Assembly: GCA_038851035.1 (NCBI GenBank)
Contig: JAWCLH010000002.1
Location: 62,001 to 126,000, forward strand
DNA from: Thermoplasmata archaeon
GTDB taxonomy: Archaea; Thermoplasmatota; DTKX01; VGTL01
DNA length: 64,000 bases
Direction: 5' to 3'
Shown piece by piece: positions 42,711 through 51,790 of this stretch (positions within the stretch are counted from its first letter, which is position 1; the number at the start of each line of letters is the position of its first letter). Below the pieces are notes generated by a model that was not told the DNA's origin, did no database searches, and saw only the letters and a program-made list of their open reading frames with translations. A program made the position numbers and the translations under genes.

Positions 42711-43808
42711 ATGGACGACTACTACGCAACGCTAGGTATCTCACGAAACGCCACTCCCTCTGAGATAAAGGCCGCATTCAGAAGGCTCGTCCACCGCCTC
42801 CATCCCGACGTCTGCGAGGATAAAGAGGACGCCGAGAAGAGATTGATGCGAATTCTCGAGGCCTACGAGGTTCTCAGCGACCCGGAGAAGAGGAGGGCAT
42901 ACGACGAGGCTGGGTCCGACGAGTTCCACTCAGGGTCCGCCGGCTCCGACACCCGCCACCTCATCAATTCCGACGAGCTCGAAGACGTTGTCGCAGGTGA
43001 AGTTCTCGAGGAGCTGTTCAAAAGACGGAGGGGGTCGGGACCAGTGAAGGGCAGGGACCTCCGTGTTCACGTCGAGCTGACGCTGGAGGAGGCATTCAGA
43101 GGGGTATTTAAGGAGGTCGAGATTCCTCGGGCTTCTGAGTGCCCCGAGTGCGGTGGCACGGGTGCGAGGAGGGGCGGGAGGGCGGCAAGGTGTCCAATCT
43201 GCAGCGGACTTGGGCAGGTCAAGGGCGTGATGGCGAGGGGGAGCTCGAGGTTCGTCACGGTCGAGTCGTGCCCAAGGTGCTTCGGGACGGGGACGGTGAT
43301 TGATAAAGAATGCGCGAGGTGCGCGGGCAGGGGAAGGGTGAGGACGATGGTCCCTGTCAGAATCAGAATTCCGGAGGGTGTGGAGGACGGTGCAGTACTT
43401 AGAATGCCCGAGGAAGGCGGAGAGGGTCTCCGGGGCGGGCCGAGAGGGGATCTCTATCTTATGGTTCGCGTCAGGCCCCATGCAGTATTCAGAAGGGAGG
43501 CACGGGATCTTCACCGCACAGCCGAGGCATCCTTTGCCCTTTTAGCGCTCGGCGGTAAGTTGCGGGTCGAAACGCTCGACGGCATTGCCTCAGTCCGAAT
43601 TCCTCCCGGCACCCAGACCCACACCACATTCAGGCTCCAGGGGCTCGGAATGCCGAGCTGCGGTTCCCACGGGAGAGGAGACCTTTATGTGACCGTCGTG
43701 GTCAGGACACCGAGAGTCCTCACCGGACGCCAGAAAGAGCTGCTCGCGGAGTTTGAGAGAGAGGAGGGGAGCGCAGAGGGGAGGGCTTGGCTTCCCAGGA
43801 GGCGGTAG
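42711..43808 (+). CDS. dnaJ: Chaperone DnaJ (Hsp40, zinc-binding type I)
   Basis: Begins with a J domain (~3-68) carrying HPD at 31-33, which stimulates DnaK ATPase. There is a short acidic/Gly linker, then the zinc domain with four motifs (CPECGGTG, CPICSGLG, CPRCFGTG, CARCAGRG; ~143-205), and two C-terminal substrate-binding beta domains (~205-350). The 365 residues are full length, but the G/F-rich region is reduced. DnaJ is patchy in archaea and comes with DnaK, not seen in this window. Confidence 0.93.
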   Translation: MDDYYATLGISRNATPSEIKAAFRRLVHRLHPDVCEDKEDAEKRLMRILEAYEVLSDPEKRRAYDEAGSDEFHSGSAGSDTRHLINSDELEDVVAGEVLEELFKRRRGSGPVKGRDLRVHVELTLEEAFRGVFKEVEIPRASECPECGGTGARRGGRAARCPICSGLGQVKGVMARGSSRFVTVESCPRCFGTGTVIDKECARCAGRGRVRTMVPVRIRIPEGVEDGAVLRMPEEGGEGLRGGPRGDLYLMVRVRPHAVFRREARDLHRTAEASFALLALGGKLRVETLDGIASVRIPPGTQTHTTFRLQGLGMPSCGSHGRGDLYVTVVVRTPRVLTGRQKELLAEFEREEGSAEGRAWLPRRR

Positions 43809-43873
43809 ATGCCCCTCATACCCCGGTCCGCAACGATTGCGTCACGGCCGATAACTGCTCCGGAGGTTCGGGG

Positions 43874-44395
43874 ATGGAGCCTGTTATTCATGTCCTGAGA
43901 CTCCTTTGCAGGTACCTGAATGAGAACGAGTTGTTCTATGTGTTCACCGGGGAGCTGGCCCTGAAGATGCTCGGCCTCGCTGAGGAGGTCCAGAGTCTGG
44001 AGGTGCTCATGAACGTGACGCCCGAGCAGCGCTCGCGTCTCATGAACTACCTCGCTCAGGAAGGCTTCGACATCGAGGCGAGGTGGAGGGGTCCGGTCGA
44101 GCTCCGCCACAAAGCAACAGGAATCGCCGTGAGGCTGAGGACGGCTAGGACGGCCTCGGAGACAGGCTCCATAGCGCGAAGGGTTCCTCTGACACTGGGC
44201 TACTCCAGCTTCTTCATACCCTCTACAGAGGACCTTCTGCTCACTCTTCTGGAGGGGAGCCCGCGCTCCGCAACCGCGTCGGAACTCTATATAAAATGGA
44301 GAAACTTCCTCGACATGGAGTACCTGATTTCCTCCGCCCGCTCGAGGGGGCTCTACGAGCGGCTCATAGAGCTGAGGAAGAGGGCTGAGGCCTGA
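43874..44395 (+). CDS. Nucleotidyltransferase-fold protein, likely inactive
   Basis: ATG 43874 follows GGAGGTTCGGGG and avoids the dnaJ overlap that a longer frame would need. The 173 residues contain LFYVFTGELALKMLGL (~20-35), resembling the 'GG.AL..HG' helix of AbiEii-like/DUF6036 nucleotidyltransferases. The metal-binding 'DID' after it is replaced by SLEVLM. Later segments (SSFFIPSTEDLLLTLL and DMEYLISSARSRGL) fit the helical half of that family. It is probably a degenerate member with a binding role. The assignment is tentative. Confidence 0.55.
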   Translation: MEPVIHVLRLLCRYLNENELFYVFTGELALKMLGLAEEVQSLEVLMNVTPEQRSRLMNYLAQEGFDIEARWRGPVELRHKATGIAVRLRTARTASETGSIARRVPLTLGYSSFFIPSTEDLLLTLLEGSPRSATASELYIKWRNFLDMEYLISSARSRGLYERLIELRKRAEA

Positions 44396-44511
44396 GCCGC
44401 TGAGCTCCGGCGAGAACTGAAGCCGGGCAAATGACATCCGGCGAATGCAACCATTGTAGAAAGCTATTTAACTCCACAAGAATTATCTGCGCTTAATACG
44501 GGTGAGAGGGA

Positions 44512-45501
44512 ATGGCCTACCCCGGTTACCAGCCTGGACCCGCGCCTCCTCCAGCTGAGTACGGGAGCGGATACGGGGAGTTTCCATATGGGGGGGGAGT
44601 AGAGGGCCCGGAGCAGGCGGAAGAGGGGCCTGAAGAGGACTACGGGTACCTCAGCCCAAAAATCGTGTTGCTCAGGCGCATCAAGGGCGTCATTCTGGTC
44701 GTTGAGTTTCTCGTCATGCTCATTCTGATGTACATTGCCTATTCACAGAGAATGGCCGAGTTCGAGGGCCTTAGCCAGAAGCCGATTCTACCCCTTGAGC
44801 CGATTCTCTTCACGGCGCTATTAATGGGCGTCGCAATGGCCATCACGGGCATAGTCTTCCGTCTCCTTGAAATCAAGGCCACGGAGAGCAGCAGCCAGAG
44901 GGTTCTCCTCGCCCACACCGCCTTCCGCGGAGCCCTGACAGGGATGATAGTAGCGCTGGTCTTCTTCATTTTGCTTTATTATATCCCGCCGAGCGAGAGT
45001 GGCAGGGAGCTAATGGCTTCCAAGGACGACAGCGACAAGGGCTATGGGGAGGAGACCTACCGCTTCAAGACCCAGGACGAATTCCAAATAACTAAGGTGA
45101 CGGACATAAAGGTGACCACGACCTCGCCCGTGGACATAGCGATAATCCCCAGAGACCTCTACGACAATTTCACGATTTATTACAGGCAATACGAAGAGGG
45201 TGACCGCAGCCTGGAGAACATCATGAATTTCTCGAAGGAAAATGGAATAGTCTTCAGCCAAAATGTCTCGATGTTACAGAAGGACGCCAGGAGCATGCCC
45301 TACGGCGAGCACAGAATCTACACCGTCATAAGGTCGGAGGGGGGGGTGCGAATTCACTATGAGATTCAGAGGGAGATTCAGCCGGGTCTGCTCGGCTCCC
45401 TTCTAACCTTCCTCCTGATTTTTGTCGTTCTTGACGGCGTGTGGATGGGCGTGGCCCTCGTCATCAAGCAGAAGTACAAAGAGCAGTCGATTTACAGATA
45501 G
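44512..45501 (+). CDS. Membrane protein with large extracytoplasmic domain
   Basis: ATG 44512 follows GGGTGAGAGGGA. A Pro/Gly/Tyr-rich acidic N-terminus (~1-45) precedes three membrane helices (~58-80, ~95-117, ~133-155). A ~130-residue soluble domain (~160-290) carries the sequons NFT, NFS and NVS, and one more helix (~297-318) leads to a basic end. No known family was recognised. Its stop is 12 bases before the CTG proposed as the purP start. Confidence 0.75.
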   Translation: MAYPGYQPGPAPPPAEYGSGYGEFPYGGGVEGPEQAEEGPEEDYGYLSPKIVLLRRIKGVILVVEFLVMLILMYIAYSQRMAEFEGLSQKPILPLEPILFTALLMGVAMAITGIVFRLLEIKATESSSQRVLLAHTAFRGALTGMIVALVFFILLYYIPPSESGRELMASKDDSDKGYGEETYRFKTQDEFQITKVTDIKVTTTSPVDIAIIPRDLYDNFTIYYRQYEEGDRSLENIMNFSKENGIVFSQNVSMLQKDARSMPYGEHRIYTVIRSEGGVRIHYEIQREIQPGLLGSLLTFLLIFVVLDGVWMGVALVIKQKYKEQSIYR

Positions 45502-45513
45502 GGCGGTGGGAGC

Positions 45514-46671
45514 CTGCTCGGACCGGAAGAGATCTCGAATATCATCCGCGAATACGATGAGAAGAGGGTGCGAATCGGGGCAATAGCCTCGCACTCGGCG
45601 CTGGACGTCTTCGACGGCGCCATCGAAGAGGGCTTCCGAACAGTCGCGGTCTGTCAGAGGGGCAGGGAGGCGACCTACGCCCGCTACTTTCGGGCCCTGC
45701 GGGACGGGAAGGGGAGTTTGCTCAGAGGCGTGGTTGACGATGTGCTCATCCTCGACAGGTTCTCGCAGCTGCTGGACGAGGCGAACCAGGAGGCGCTGAG
45801 GAGTACGAGCACGCTCTTCGTTCCCAACAGGGCCCTGACGTCTTACCTCTCCATTGAAGACGTCGAGGACAGACTTCGCCTCCCACTCCTGGGGAGCCGA
45901 AACCTACTAGCGAGCGAGGAGAGGGGGAGGGGAAGAGATTACTACTGGATACTAGAAAGAGCGGGTCTCCCCTTCCCAGAGAGGGTAGACGACCCCAGAA
46001 ACATAGACCGTCTTGTCATCGTAAAGCTGCACCACGCGGTCAAGAAACTCGAGAGGGGCTTCTTCACAGCCGCATCCTATGATGAATATAGGAAAAAGTC
46101 CGAGCAACTCGTCTCGCAGGGAGTGATAACTCGTGAGGACCTCGCCGGCGCCCGCATCGAGCGCTATATTATAGGACCAGTTTTCAACCTCGATTTCTTC
46201 TACTCGCCCATTGAGGACAAGATGGAGAGAATCGAGCTTCTCGGAGTCGATTGGCGGTTTGAGAGCAGTCTGGACGGCCACGTCCGCCTCCCGGCGCCCC
46301 AGCAGCTCACGCTCGGCGAGGACCAGCGTAACCCCGAATACACCGTCTGCGGCCACAACTCAGCCACGCTCAGGGAATCCCTCCTCGAGAAGGCCTTCGC
46401 CCTGGCAGAGAAATACGTCAAGGCCACGCAGGAGCACTACCCCCCCGGCATCATCGGCCCCTTTTGCCTCCAGACATGTGTGGACAAGGACCTCAATTTC
46501 TGGATATACGATGTGGCACCGAGGACAGGGGGCGGGACCAACATCCACATGTGGTTGGGCCACCCTTATGGAAACGCCCTCTGGCGCATGCCGATGAGCA
46601 CGGGGAGGAGGTGGGCGCGGGAGGTCAAGAGGGCAATAGAGACGGGGCAGCTCAATAAAATAGTAACCTAA
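45514..46671 (+). CDS. purP: FAICAR synthetase PurP (formate-AICAR ligase), proposed CTG start
   Basis: PurP is an archaeal ATP-grasp enzyme that formylates AICAR with free formate. The product shows IGAIASHSALDVFDGA, GSRNLLASEERGRG, IVKLHHAVKKLERGFF, the long substrate region to WRFESSLDGHVRLP, and the C-terminal APRTGGGTNIHMWLGHPYG, all typical. Homologues begin with a helix equivalent to LGPEEISNIIREYDEKRVRI. In frame, this helix starts just after CTG 45514, behind GGCGGTGGGAG. No ATG, GTG or TTG occurs before GTG 45568, which would delete it. The window also has purH, a second AICAR transformylase. Confidence 0.9.
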   Translation: MLGPEEISNIIREYDEKRVRIGAIASHSALDVFDGAIEEGFRTVAVCQRGREATYARYFRALRDGKGSLLRGVVDDVLILDRFSQLLDEANQEALRSTSTLFVPNRALTSYLSIEDVEDRLRLPLLGSRNLLASEERGRGRDYYWILERAGLPFPERVDDPRNIDRLVIVKLHHAVKKLERGFFTAASYDEYRKKSEQLVSQGVITREDLAGARIERYIIGPVFNLDFFYSPIEDKMERIELLGVDWRFESSLDGHVRLPAPQQLTLGEDQRNPEYTVCGHNSATLRESLLEKAFALAEKYVKATQEHYPPGIIGPFCLQTCVDKDLNFWIYDVAPRTGGGTNIHMWLGHPYGNALWRMPMSTGRRWAREVKRAIETGQLNKIVT

Positions 46672-46734
46672 GCGAGGCCGCGGGGAAATGGGGTTTCATG
46701 GTCGGCCGCGGGCCGGGAGCCCCGGGGCCAGAGC

Positions 46735-48507
46735 TCAGGGAAATCCTAGGGAGTCCACGAATTCCTCTCTGAACTCAACGCTTCCGGCCATCTCTACATA
46801 CCGAATTCGCCGCGCGATCTCTTCGGCCCTCCTCCTCTCCACTGTCGACAGGAGCATCATTCCCGCGCCCGTCGACGCAGCGTTCCCGAGGGAGAGAATT
46901 CTCTCCTCCTCCACCTGAGGGAGCAGGCCGATTCTCAGCGCGCTCCTCCTGTCAAGGTAATTGCCGAAGGCCCCGGCCAGAAGTATTCTCTCGAGCCCCG
47001 AAGGTGGGATTCCGGCTCGTCTCAGAAGGACCTTTGCCGCCGCGCAAATCGCGGCTTTGGCGAGCTGCAGATTGCGGACGTCGTCCTGTGATATATACAC
47101 AATCGAAGGCCTCCGACTGAGCACAACCCTCTTTCCCCACGCTCCGGTCTCCACCAATGGGTGATCGACGAGAGCGCCTCTACGGTCCAAAGCCCCGGCG
47201 TCGAGCAGCGCGGCGACAGCATCCACAAGTCCCGAGCCAGCGATTCCGACCGGAGGCGCTCGGCCCGCGGTCTCTATCAGCAGGGCTCCTGTCCCTGCCC
47301 TCCCTCCAATGCGACGCCCTTGCCGGGATGATGCGCCCGTACGCGAGACGGGGACGCCTGCGATATTTTGGCCACGCCCTCCCCACCCCGAAAGGTCCTC
47401 CTCGCCCTCACCCTTCAGCCTAACGGTGACTATGGCTCCGTCCGCGGCTCTCATACCGCACTCTATTTGCGCCCCCTCGAAGGCTGGTCCGGCGGCGGCG
47501 GTGGTCCCCATCACAGTTCCGTTGAAGGCGAGCAGAACCTCGCCGTTCGTGCCTAGGTCAATGTAAAGCGTCGGGCCCTCGCTCCGGTCGAGTCCTGCGG
47601 CTAGGGCACCAGCCACGGCGTCGGAGCCGAGGAAGCCATCGACCACAGGCGGCACATAGGCGCGGGCCAGGGGATGAGTTGCGACCCCCAGCTCTTTAGC
47701 GGCCAGGCCTCTCGGCTCGCGTGCGGCGGGGGCGTAGGGAGCTTCCGCGAGCGTGTTGAGGGGGAGCCCAAGGAGGCAGTGGTGCATGAAGGTGTTGCCC
47801 ACCGCACAGATGTCAAATAGCTCGCGCACTGAAATTCCCACCGTTCCACAGACCCTAGCGCTCAGGGCGTTTATCTCCGATAAAAGCGACTCTCTAAGCC
47901 TCCTCTCGCCCCCCTTCTCGCCCATAGCGAATGCTATTCTAGTGACAATGTCCTCCCCCATCTCGGTCTGTGGGTTGAGGGAGGCCCCGACGGCCAGTCT
48001 CTCCCCGCTTTTCAGATCAAATACGGACGCGACTAGCGTCGTGGTGCCGAGGTCCAGAGCGATTCCGCAGAGTTTGCGCGGCTTTTTCCTCAAGCCATGG
48101 GCTTCGTTCTTCTCTCTTGACACCAGAGACCACGTCCCGTTTCTGCGGACAAGCGCAACATCTGGTCGCGGCTCAACTCTTACATACACCCCCTCGGTCA
48201 GGACCCGGGCGGAGCTGGAGAGCGTGGAGGGAGGAATCTCAACCACGAGACGGCCCCGTGCCACCGTACGGCAGGCTAGGGCTTCCCTCTTTTTTCTTTC
48301 TTTGACCATATATATTCTGCACTTCCCGCAGGTGCCCACACCACCGCACACGCCGCCAATAGAGAGGCCCGCGAGCCGGGCAGCGCTCACGAGGTCGGTT
48401 CCGTGGGGGACCCTCACGCACCTTCCAAAGGGCCTGAATAGAACACTTGCAATACGTCCGGACCCGGAAGGCTCAGCGTATCCTTCCCTTCGCCTTTTTC
48501 CCGGCAT
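46735..48507 (-). CDS. RACo/RamA-like reductive activator of corrinoid proteins (2Fe-2S plus ASKHA ATPase)
   Basis: An N-terminal plant-type ferredoxin domain (~20-105) has cysteines in CGGVGTCGKC and ALACRT. A DUF4445/ASKHA ATPase domain (~145-580) follows, with LDLGTTTLVASVFDL, YIDLGTNGE, GIAGSGLVDAV and LAGAFGNYLD. Proteins of this build use ATP to reduce inactive Co(II) corrinoid cofactors of methyltransferases or the acetyl-CoA pathway. No corrinoid protein or methyltransferase is in this window, so the partner is elsewhere. At 590 residues it is full length. The start overlaps a small membrane protein gene by 35 bases. Confidence 0.88.
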   Translation of the reverse strand: MPGKRRREGYAEPSGSGRIASVLFRPFGRCVRVPHGTDLVSAARLAGLSIGGVCGGVGTCGKCRIYMVKERKKREALACRTVARGRLVVEIPPSTLSSSARVLTEGVYVRVEPRPDVALVRRNGTWSLVSREKNEAHGLRKKPRKLCGIALDLGTTTLVASVFDLKSGERLAVGASLNPQTEMGEDIVTRIAFAMGEKGGERRLRESLLSEINALSARVCGTVGISVRELFDICAVGNTFMHHCLLGLPLNTLAEAPYAPAAREPRGLAAKELGVATHPLARAYVPPVVDGFLGSDAVAGALAAGLDRSEGPTLYIDLGTNGEVLLAFNGTVMGTTAAAGPAFEGAQIECGMRAADGAIVTVRLKGEGEEDLSGWGGRGQNIAGVPVSRTGASSRQGRRIGGRAGTGALLIETAGRAPPVGIAGSGLVDAVAALLDAGALDRRGALVDHPLVETGAWGKRVVLSRRPSIVYISQDDVRNLQLAKAAICAAAKVLLRRAGIPPSGLERILLAGAFGNYLDRRSALRIGLLPQVEEERILSLGNAASTGAGMMLLSTVERRRAEEIARRIRYVEMAGSVEFREEFVDSLGFP

Positions 48508-48754
48508 TCTCCCCCCTCGCCCCGCCGTGCTCCTCCCCTTCGCATGGTGAGGCGGAGATGAATATCAAGCTGAGGGCGACCATCAGCGCAACCTGAATCA
48601 GGATGTGGATGCTGTCCAGTTTGTAGAGGCCGAGACCGAAGGTCAGGGCCACACCCATCCTGGTGCTGACCGCCCAGATCACATCCCCGATTGAAATCAA
48701 GGGGATGCACCAGAGAACCACCCTCAGCCAAGACCCCTTCTTCAATTCAACCAC
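48473..48754 (-). CDS. Small two-helix membrane protein
   Basis: A GTG start gives 93 residues with two hydrophobic segments (~10-38 and ~48-66) and a charged tail. The helix pattern is the main support; the ribosome site is weak. It overlaps the corrinoid-activator start by 35 bases, so coupling is possible. No family recognised. Confidence 0.5.
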   Translation of the reverse strand: MVELKKGSWLRVVLWCIPLISIGDVIWAVSTRMGVALTFGLGLYKLDSIHILIQVALMVALSLIFISASPCEGEEHGGARGENAGKKAKGRIR

Positions 48755-48880
48755 GCCTTAGAATTTTAACGATACAATTTAATTGTTTTGGTCCAGTGCT
48801 CGCGCGGGGATTTAGGTCAGGGAGAAAGCCAAAACAATTAATCCCAAGAGGGGAATACCCATTGAGCGGGAAGAGATGGA

Positions 48881-51577
48881 ATGGGTTTGAGGGACTTTGT
48901 TGCGGAACTGGACCGACGCCTCGACAGGAGGCTGGAGGGGCTTCCGGACCTCTCTTCCAGAGCGGACCGGGAGAGATACCGTGCTTCGGTTCAGGATTAC
49001 GTCTCCAGGGCGACCCGGAGGGCCGGGGCGACAATCAAGAGTCTCGACGAACTCGGCGACAGATACGCCGGAAAGCTGAGGCCCAGGAGGGGAACTTGGG
49101 ACAGAATCATTGACTTCTCGACCAATCACCCATTTCAGATTTTCATCATTCTCACAATAATCACAGCGATTATCGGCTCGCAAGCCGTCAATATCCCCAA
49201 GTACATGAGAGGCGACATGGAGATATACCTCCCCCCGGACCACGAGGCAACAAAAATACTCGAGGAGGTCAGGAGGGATTACTCCACAGATGTTATCGTG
49301 ATCTACATAAAGGCAAAGGACACCGATGGAGACGGGAAGGTGGAGAACCTGACCAGCGTTCCGGTCCTGCTCGAGATGAGTCGCTTCGAGGGCGACGACC
49401 TAAACAGGAACGCGCCGGACGAGAGGGACCGGGGCATAGACCCGGACAAGGACGACGGTGGCAAGAACGACCGCGTGAGGTACTGCCTGAGTATCTCCAC
49501 GATTATCAAGGAGCTAAACAGCACACCAGCGCGTATAGCGCGGGCCCTACAGCTCCCCCCTGTTGCGGGCTCTTACGCCATTCCGCCGGATCAGGAGACC
49601 ATAGACGCAATAGTCAACACAATTCCCGAAGAGCAGAAAGCCAGCCTTCTCAAGGACACCGACGGCGACGGGATCTATGACAGGGCAGCCATCATAATCG
49701 GCGTGCGCGCGGGCACAAGCCCTTCCTACATAGTGGGAAAAGTGGACGCACTCCTGAAGCGCTACGATTCGCAGAGCTGCGAGATGATAAATACAGGGCC
49801 TATGACCGTCATAGAAAAGATTCAGGGCAGAACAATATACGAGTTCATTAAGGTCATGCCCTTCACCATCATCTATCTCTTCATCGTTCTCTATTTTTTT
49901 CACAGAACCCTCAAAGCCCCCCTGCTCGCCCTGGTCCCTGTGGCCTACGCGCTCGTCATAACCTTCGGAATCGTCGGCGCCCTCCACGAGCGCCTGATAA
50001 TCAGTCCCCAGATTGCGTTGGTGGCGCCGGTGATGCTGGCCCTCGGAATCTCCTATGGCGTCTACATCGCCAATCGCTTCAGCGAGGAGAGGAAAGGCAC
50101 GTCAGTCGAGAAGGCTCGCGTGGCAGCCAAGGCGATGAATGCCGCAATCCTCCTCTCTGCGGGAACGACCTCCATAGGCTTCGGCTCGCTGATGTTCGGC
50201 ACCCTTCCGCCGATAGCGGTGATGGGGATGGCCCTCGCTCTGGGCATCATGCTCACATACGCCCTGACTATGGTGATGGTCCCGATCCTGACCGTTCTTC
50301 TCAATTATAAAAAAAGAAAGGAGTGGAGGGGCTGGAGGAGGTTCGCCGCCGTCCCCTCGGACCACAGGAAGAAGACCCTCGTTGCCTTTATTGCGCTGAT
50401 TCTCCTCTCCCTCTTGCTCATCCCCTCGGTGAGGTTCAACGCGGACTACATGGCGATGGCTCCCTCCGACGACCCTGCCTTCGTCAGCATGAATGAGTAT
50501 TCCCGGACGATGGGCGGGGGCCAGATAGGGATGGTGATTGTGCGCGGCGCACCCGACTGTGCCAGGAACATCCAGGTTCTGGACAGCATCGAGGCGCTCG
50601 AGGGCCGCATCGGTCTTGCCCCCTATACGAACTGTATGAGCGTTGTGGATATAATGAAAATGGTCAAAACACCGGACGAGATAACGATACCGAGGTACGG
50701 GACCGTTCACATCGGTGTCAACATCAGCTTCTGGGACGCCGTTCACATGTGGGGCCCTGACAGAGTCAAAGAGTTCCTCGTCAACCTCTTCTACTCCTCT
50801 CTCAGCACGGAGATGAGGGGCTTCCTGGTCAACGCCGACTACTCGAAAACCCTGATTTATGTGTTCCAGCCCATGCTGGACATCGAGGGGACCAGAAAGG
50901 CGGTCGAGGGTGTGAATAAGGCTGTGGATGAGATTCCCCTCGTGATGAGCACCGCCTCGCACCTGACCGGAGTGGCGGCGATTCAGCTCGCCGTAAATGA
51001 CCTCCTGATTCAGGGCCAACTCACTTCCCTTGCGGTCTGCATCCTTGCCTCCTGCCTAGTCCTCACAGTTGTTTTCCGCTCCTGGAGGCTTGCGGTCTTC
51101 ACAATAGTCCCGTGCTGCGTCGTCGTCGGTCTGGAGCCGTTGGTGCTCGTGGGCATCAACATCCCACTCTCCGTCGTGACAGTGATGATTGGCTCCATCG
51201 CAATAGGGACGGGCGTGGACTTCAGCATTCAGATATCCCAGAGGGTCCGGGCCGGCGGCCTGAGCATCGAGTCGGTCAAGAGCGCGGTCGAGAACTGCGG
51301 GGTTTCGTTCGTAGAGGCTACGGTAACGATGATAATCGGCTTCATGGCGGTCCTCGTCTCTCCGGGCGCTTTAGTCGACCTAGCGATGGGCGTGCAGCCG
51401 AGGGACTGGCTCATAATGGGCGTCCCGATACAGTCGGTCCGAGAGTTTGTGCTCATGATTCAGATTCTCCTCGGCCTGAACGCTCTCGCAGCGATTTTCA
51501 TCCTTCCCGCGATATACACAGTGTGGTTGAGGTTCAGAGAGGCGGAAAAGCTAAGAATTGAGCGCGAGGGTTGGTAG
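48881..51577 (+). CDS. RND-superfamily (HAE3/MMPL-like) transporter
   Basis: The 898 residues have the duplicated RND plan: TM1 (~88-105), a large outside loop (~110-315), a TM2-6 bundle (~318-470), TM7 (~495-515), a second loop (~520-690) and TM8-12 (~700-885). The helix motif GTGVDFSIQISQRVRAGG and its first-half counterpart ALGISYGVYIANRFSEERKG mark the family. The first loop carries Ca-binding-like stretches (DTDGDGKVENLT and DTDGDGIYDR), unusual for RND proteins. An N-terminal charged helical extension (~1-80) is cytoplasmic. Such archaeal HAE3 proteins are thought to move lipids or hydrophobic compounds. No partner gene is adjacent. Confidence 0.9.
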   Translation: MGLRDFVAELDRRLDRRLEGLPDLSSRADRERYRASVQDYVSRATRRAGATIKSLDELGDRYAGKLRPRRGTWDRIIDFSTNHPFQIFIILTIITAIIGSQAVNIPKYMRGDMEIYLPPDHEATKILEEVRRDYSTDVIVIYIKAKDTDGDGKVENLTSVPVLLEMSRFEGDDLNRNAPDERDRGIDPDKDDGGKNDRVRYCLSISTIIKELNSTPARIARALQLPPVAGSYAIPPDQETIDAIVNTIPEEQKASLLKDTDGDGIYDRAAIIIGVRAGTSPSYIVGKVDALLKRYDSQSCEMINTGPMTVIEKIQGRTIYEFIKVMPFTIIYLFIVLYFFHRTLKAPLLALVPVAYALVITFGIVGALHERLIISPQIALVAPVMLALGISYGVYIANRFSEERKGTSVEKARVAAKAMNAAILLSAGTTSIGFGSLMFGTLPPIAVMGMALALGIMLTYALTMVMVPILTVLLNYKKRKEWRGWRRFAAVPSDHRKKTLVAFIALILLSLLLIPSVRFNADYMAMAPSDDPAFVSMNEYSRTMGGGQIGMVIVRGAPDCARNIQVLDSIEALEGRIGLAPYTNCMSVVDIMKMVKTPDEITIPRYGTVHIGVNISFWDAVHMWGPDRVKEFLVNLFYSSLSTEMRGFLVNADYSKTLIYVFQPMLDIEGTRKAVEGVNKAVDEIPLVMSTASHLTGVAAIQLAVNDLLIQGQLTSLAVCILASCLVLTVVFRSWRLAVFTIVPCCVVVGLEPLVLVGINIPLSVVTVMIGSIAIGTGVDFSIQISQRVRAGGLSIESVKSAVENCGVSFVEATVTMIIGFMAVLVSPGALVDLAMGVQPRDWLIMGVPIQSVREFVLMIQILLGLNALAAIFILPAIYTVWLRFREAEKLRIEREGW

Positions 51578-51790
51578 GTGTGGGTGCGGCTGTAGCGACA
51601 CCACGCGAAGGTTTAGGTACGACCCCCGGCTATTCGGAAAAAGAGGGTCCGGCAATACGCCACCATCGTGGATTTGTAGTAGCCAAAACCTTAAATCACC
51701 AGACTCAGATGCCAATCATAATCGGAGGACGGCGCAGGCCGCCCGTAAAGTCCGGTGCATAAGCGAACTAAACTATGGAGCGGTGATGGA

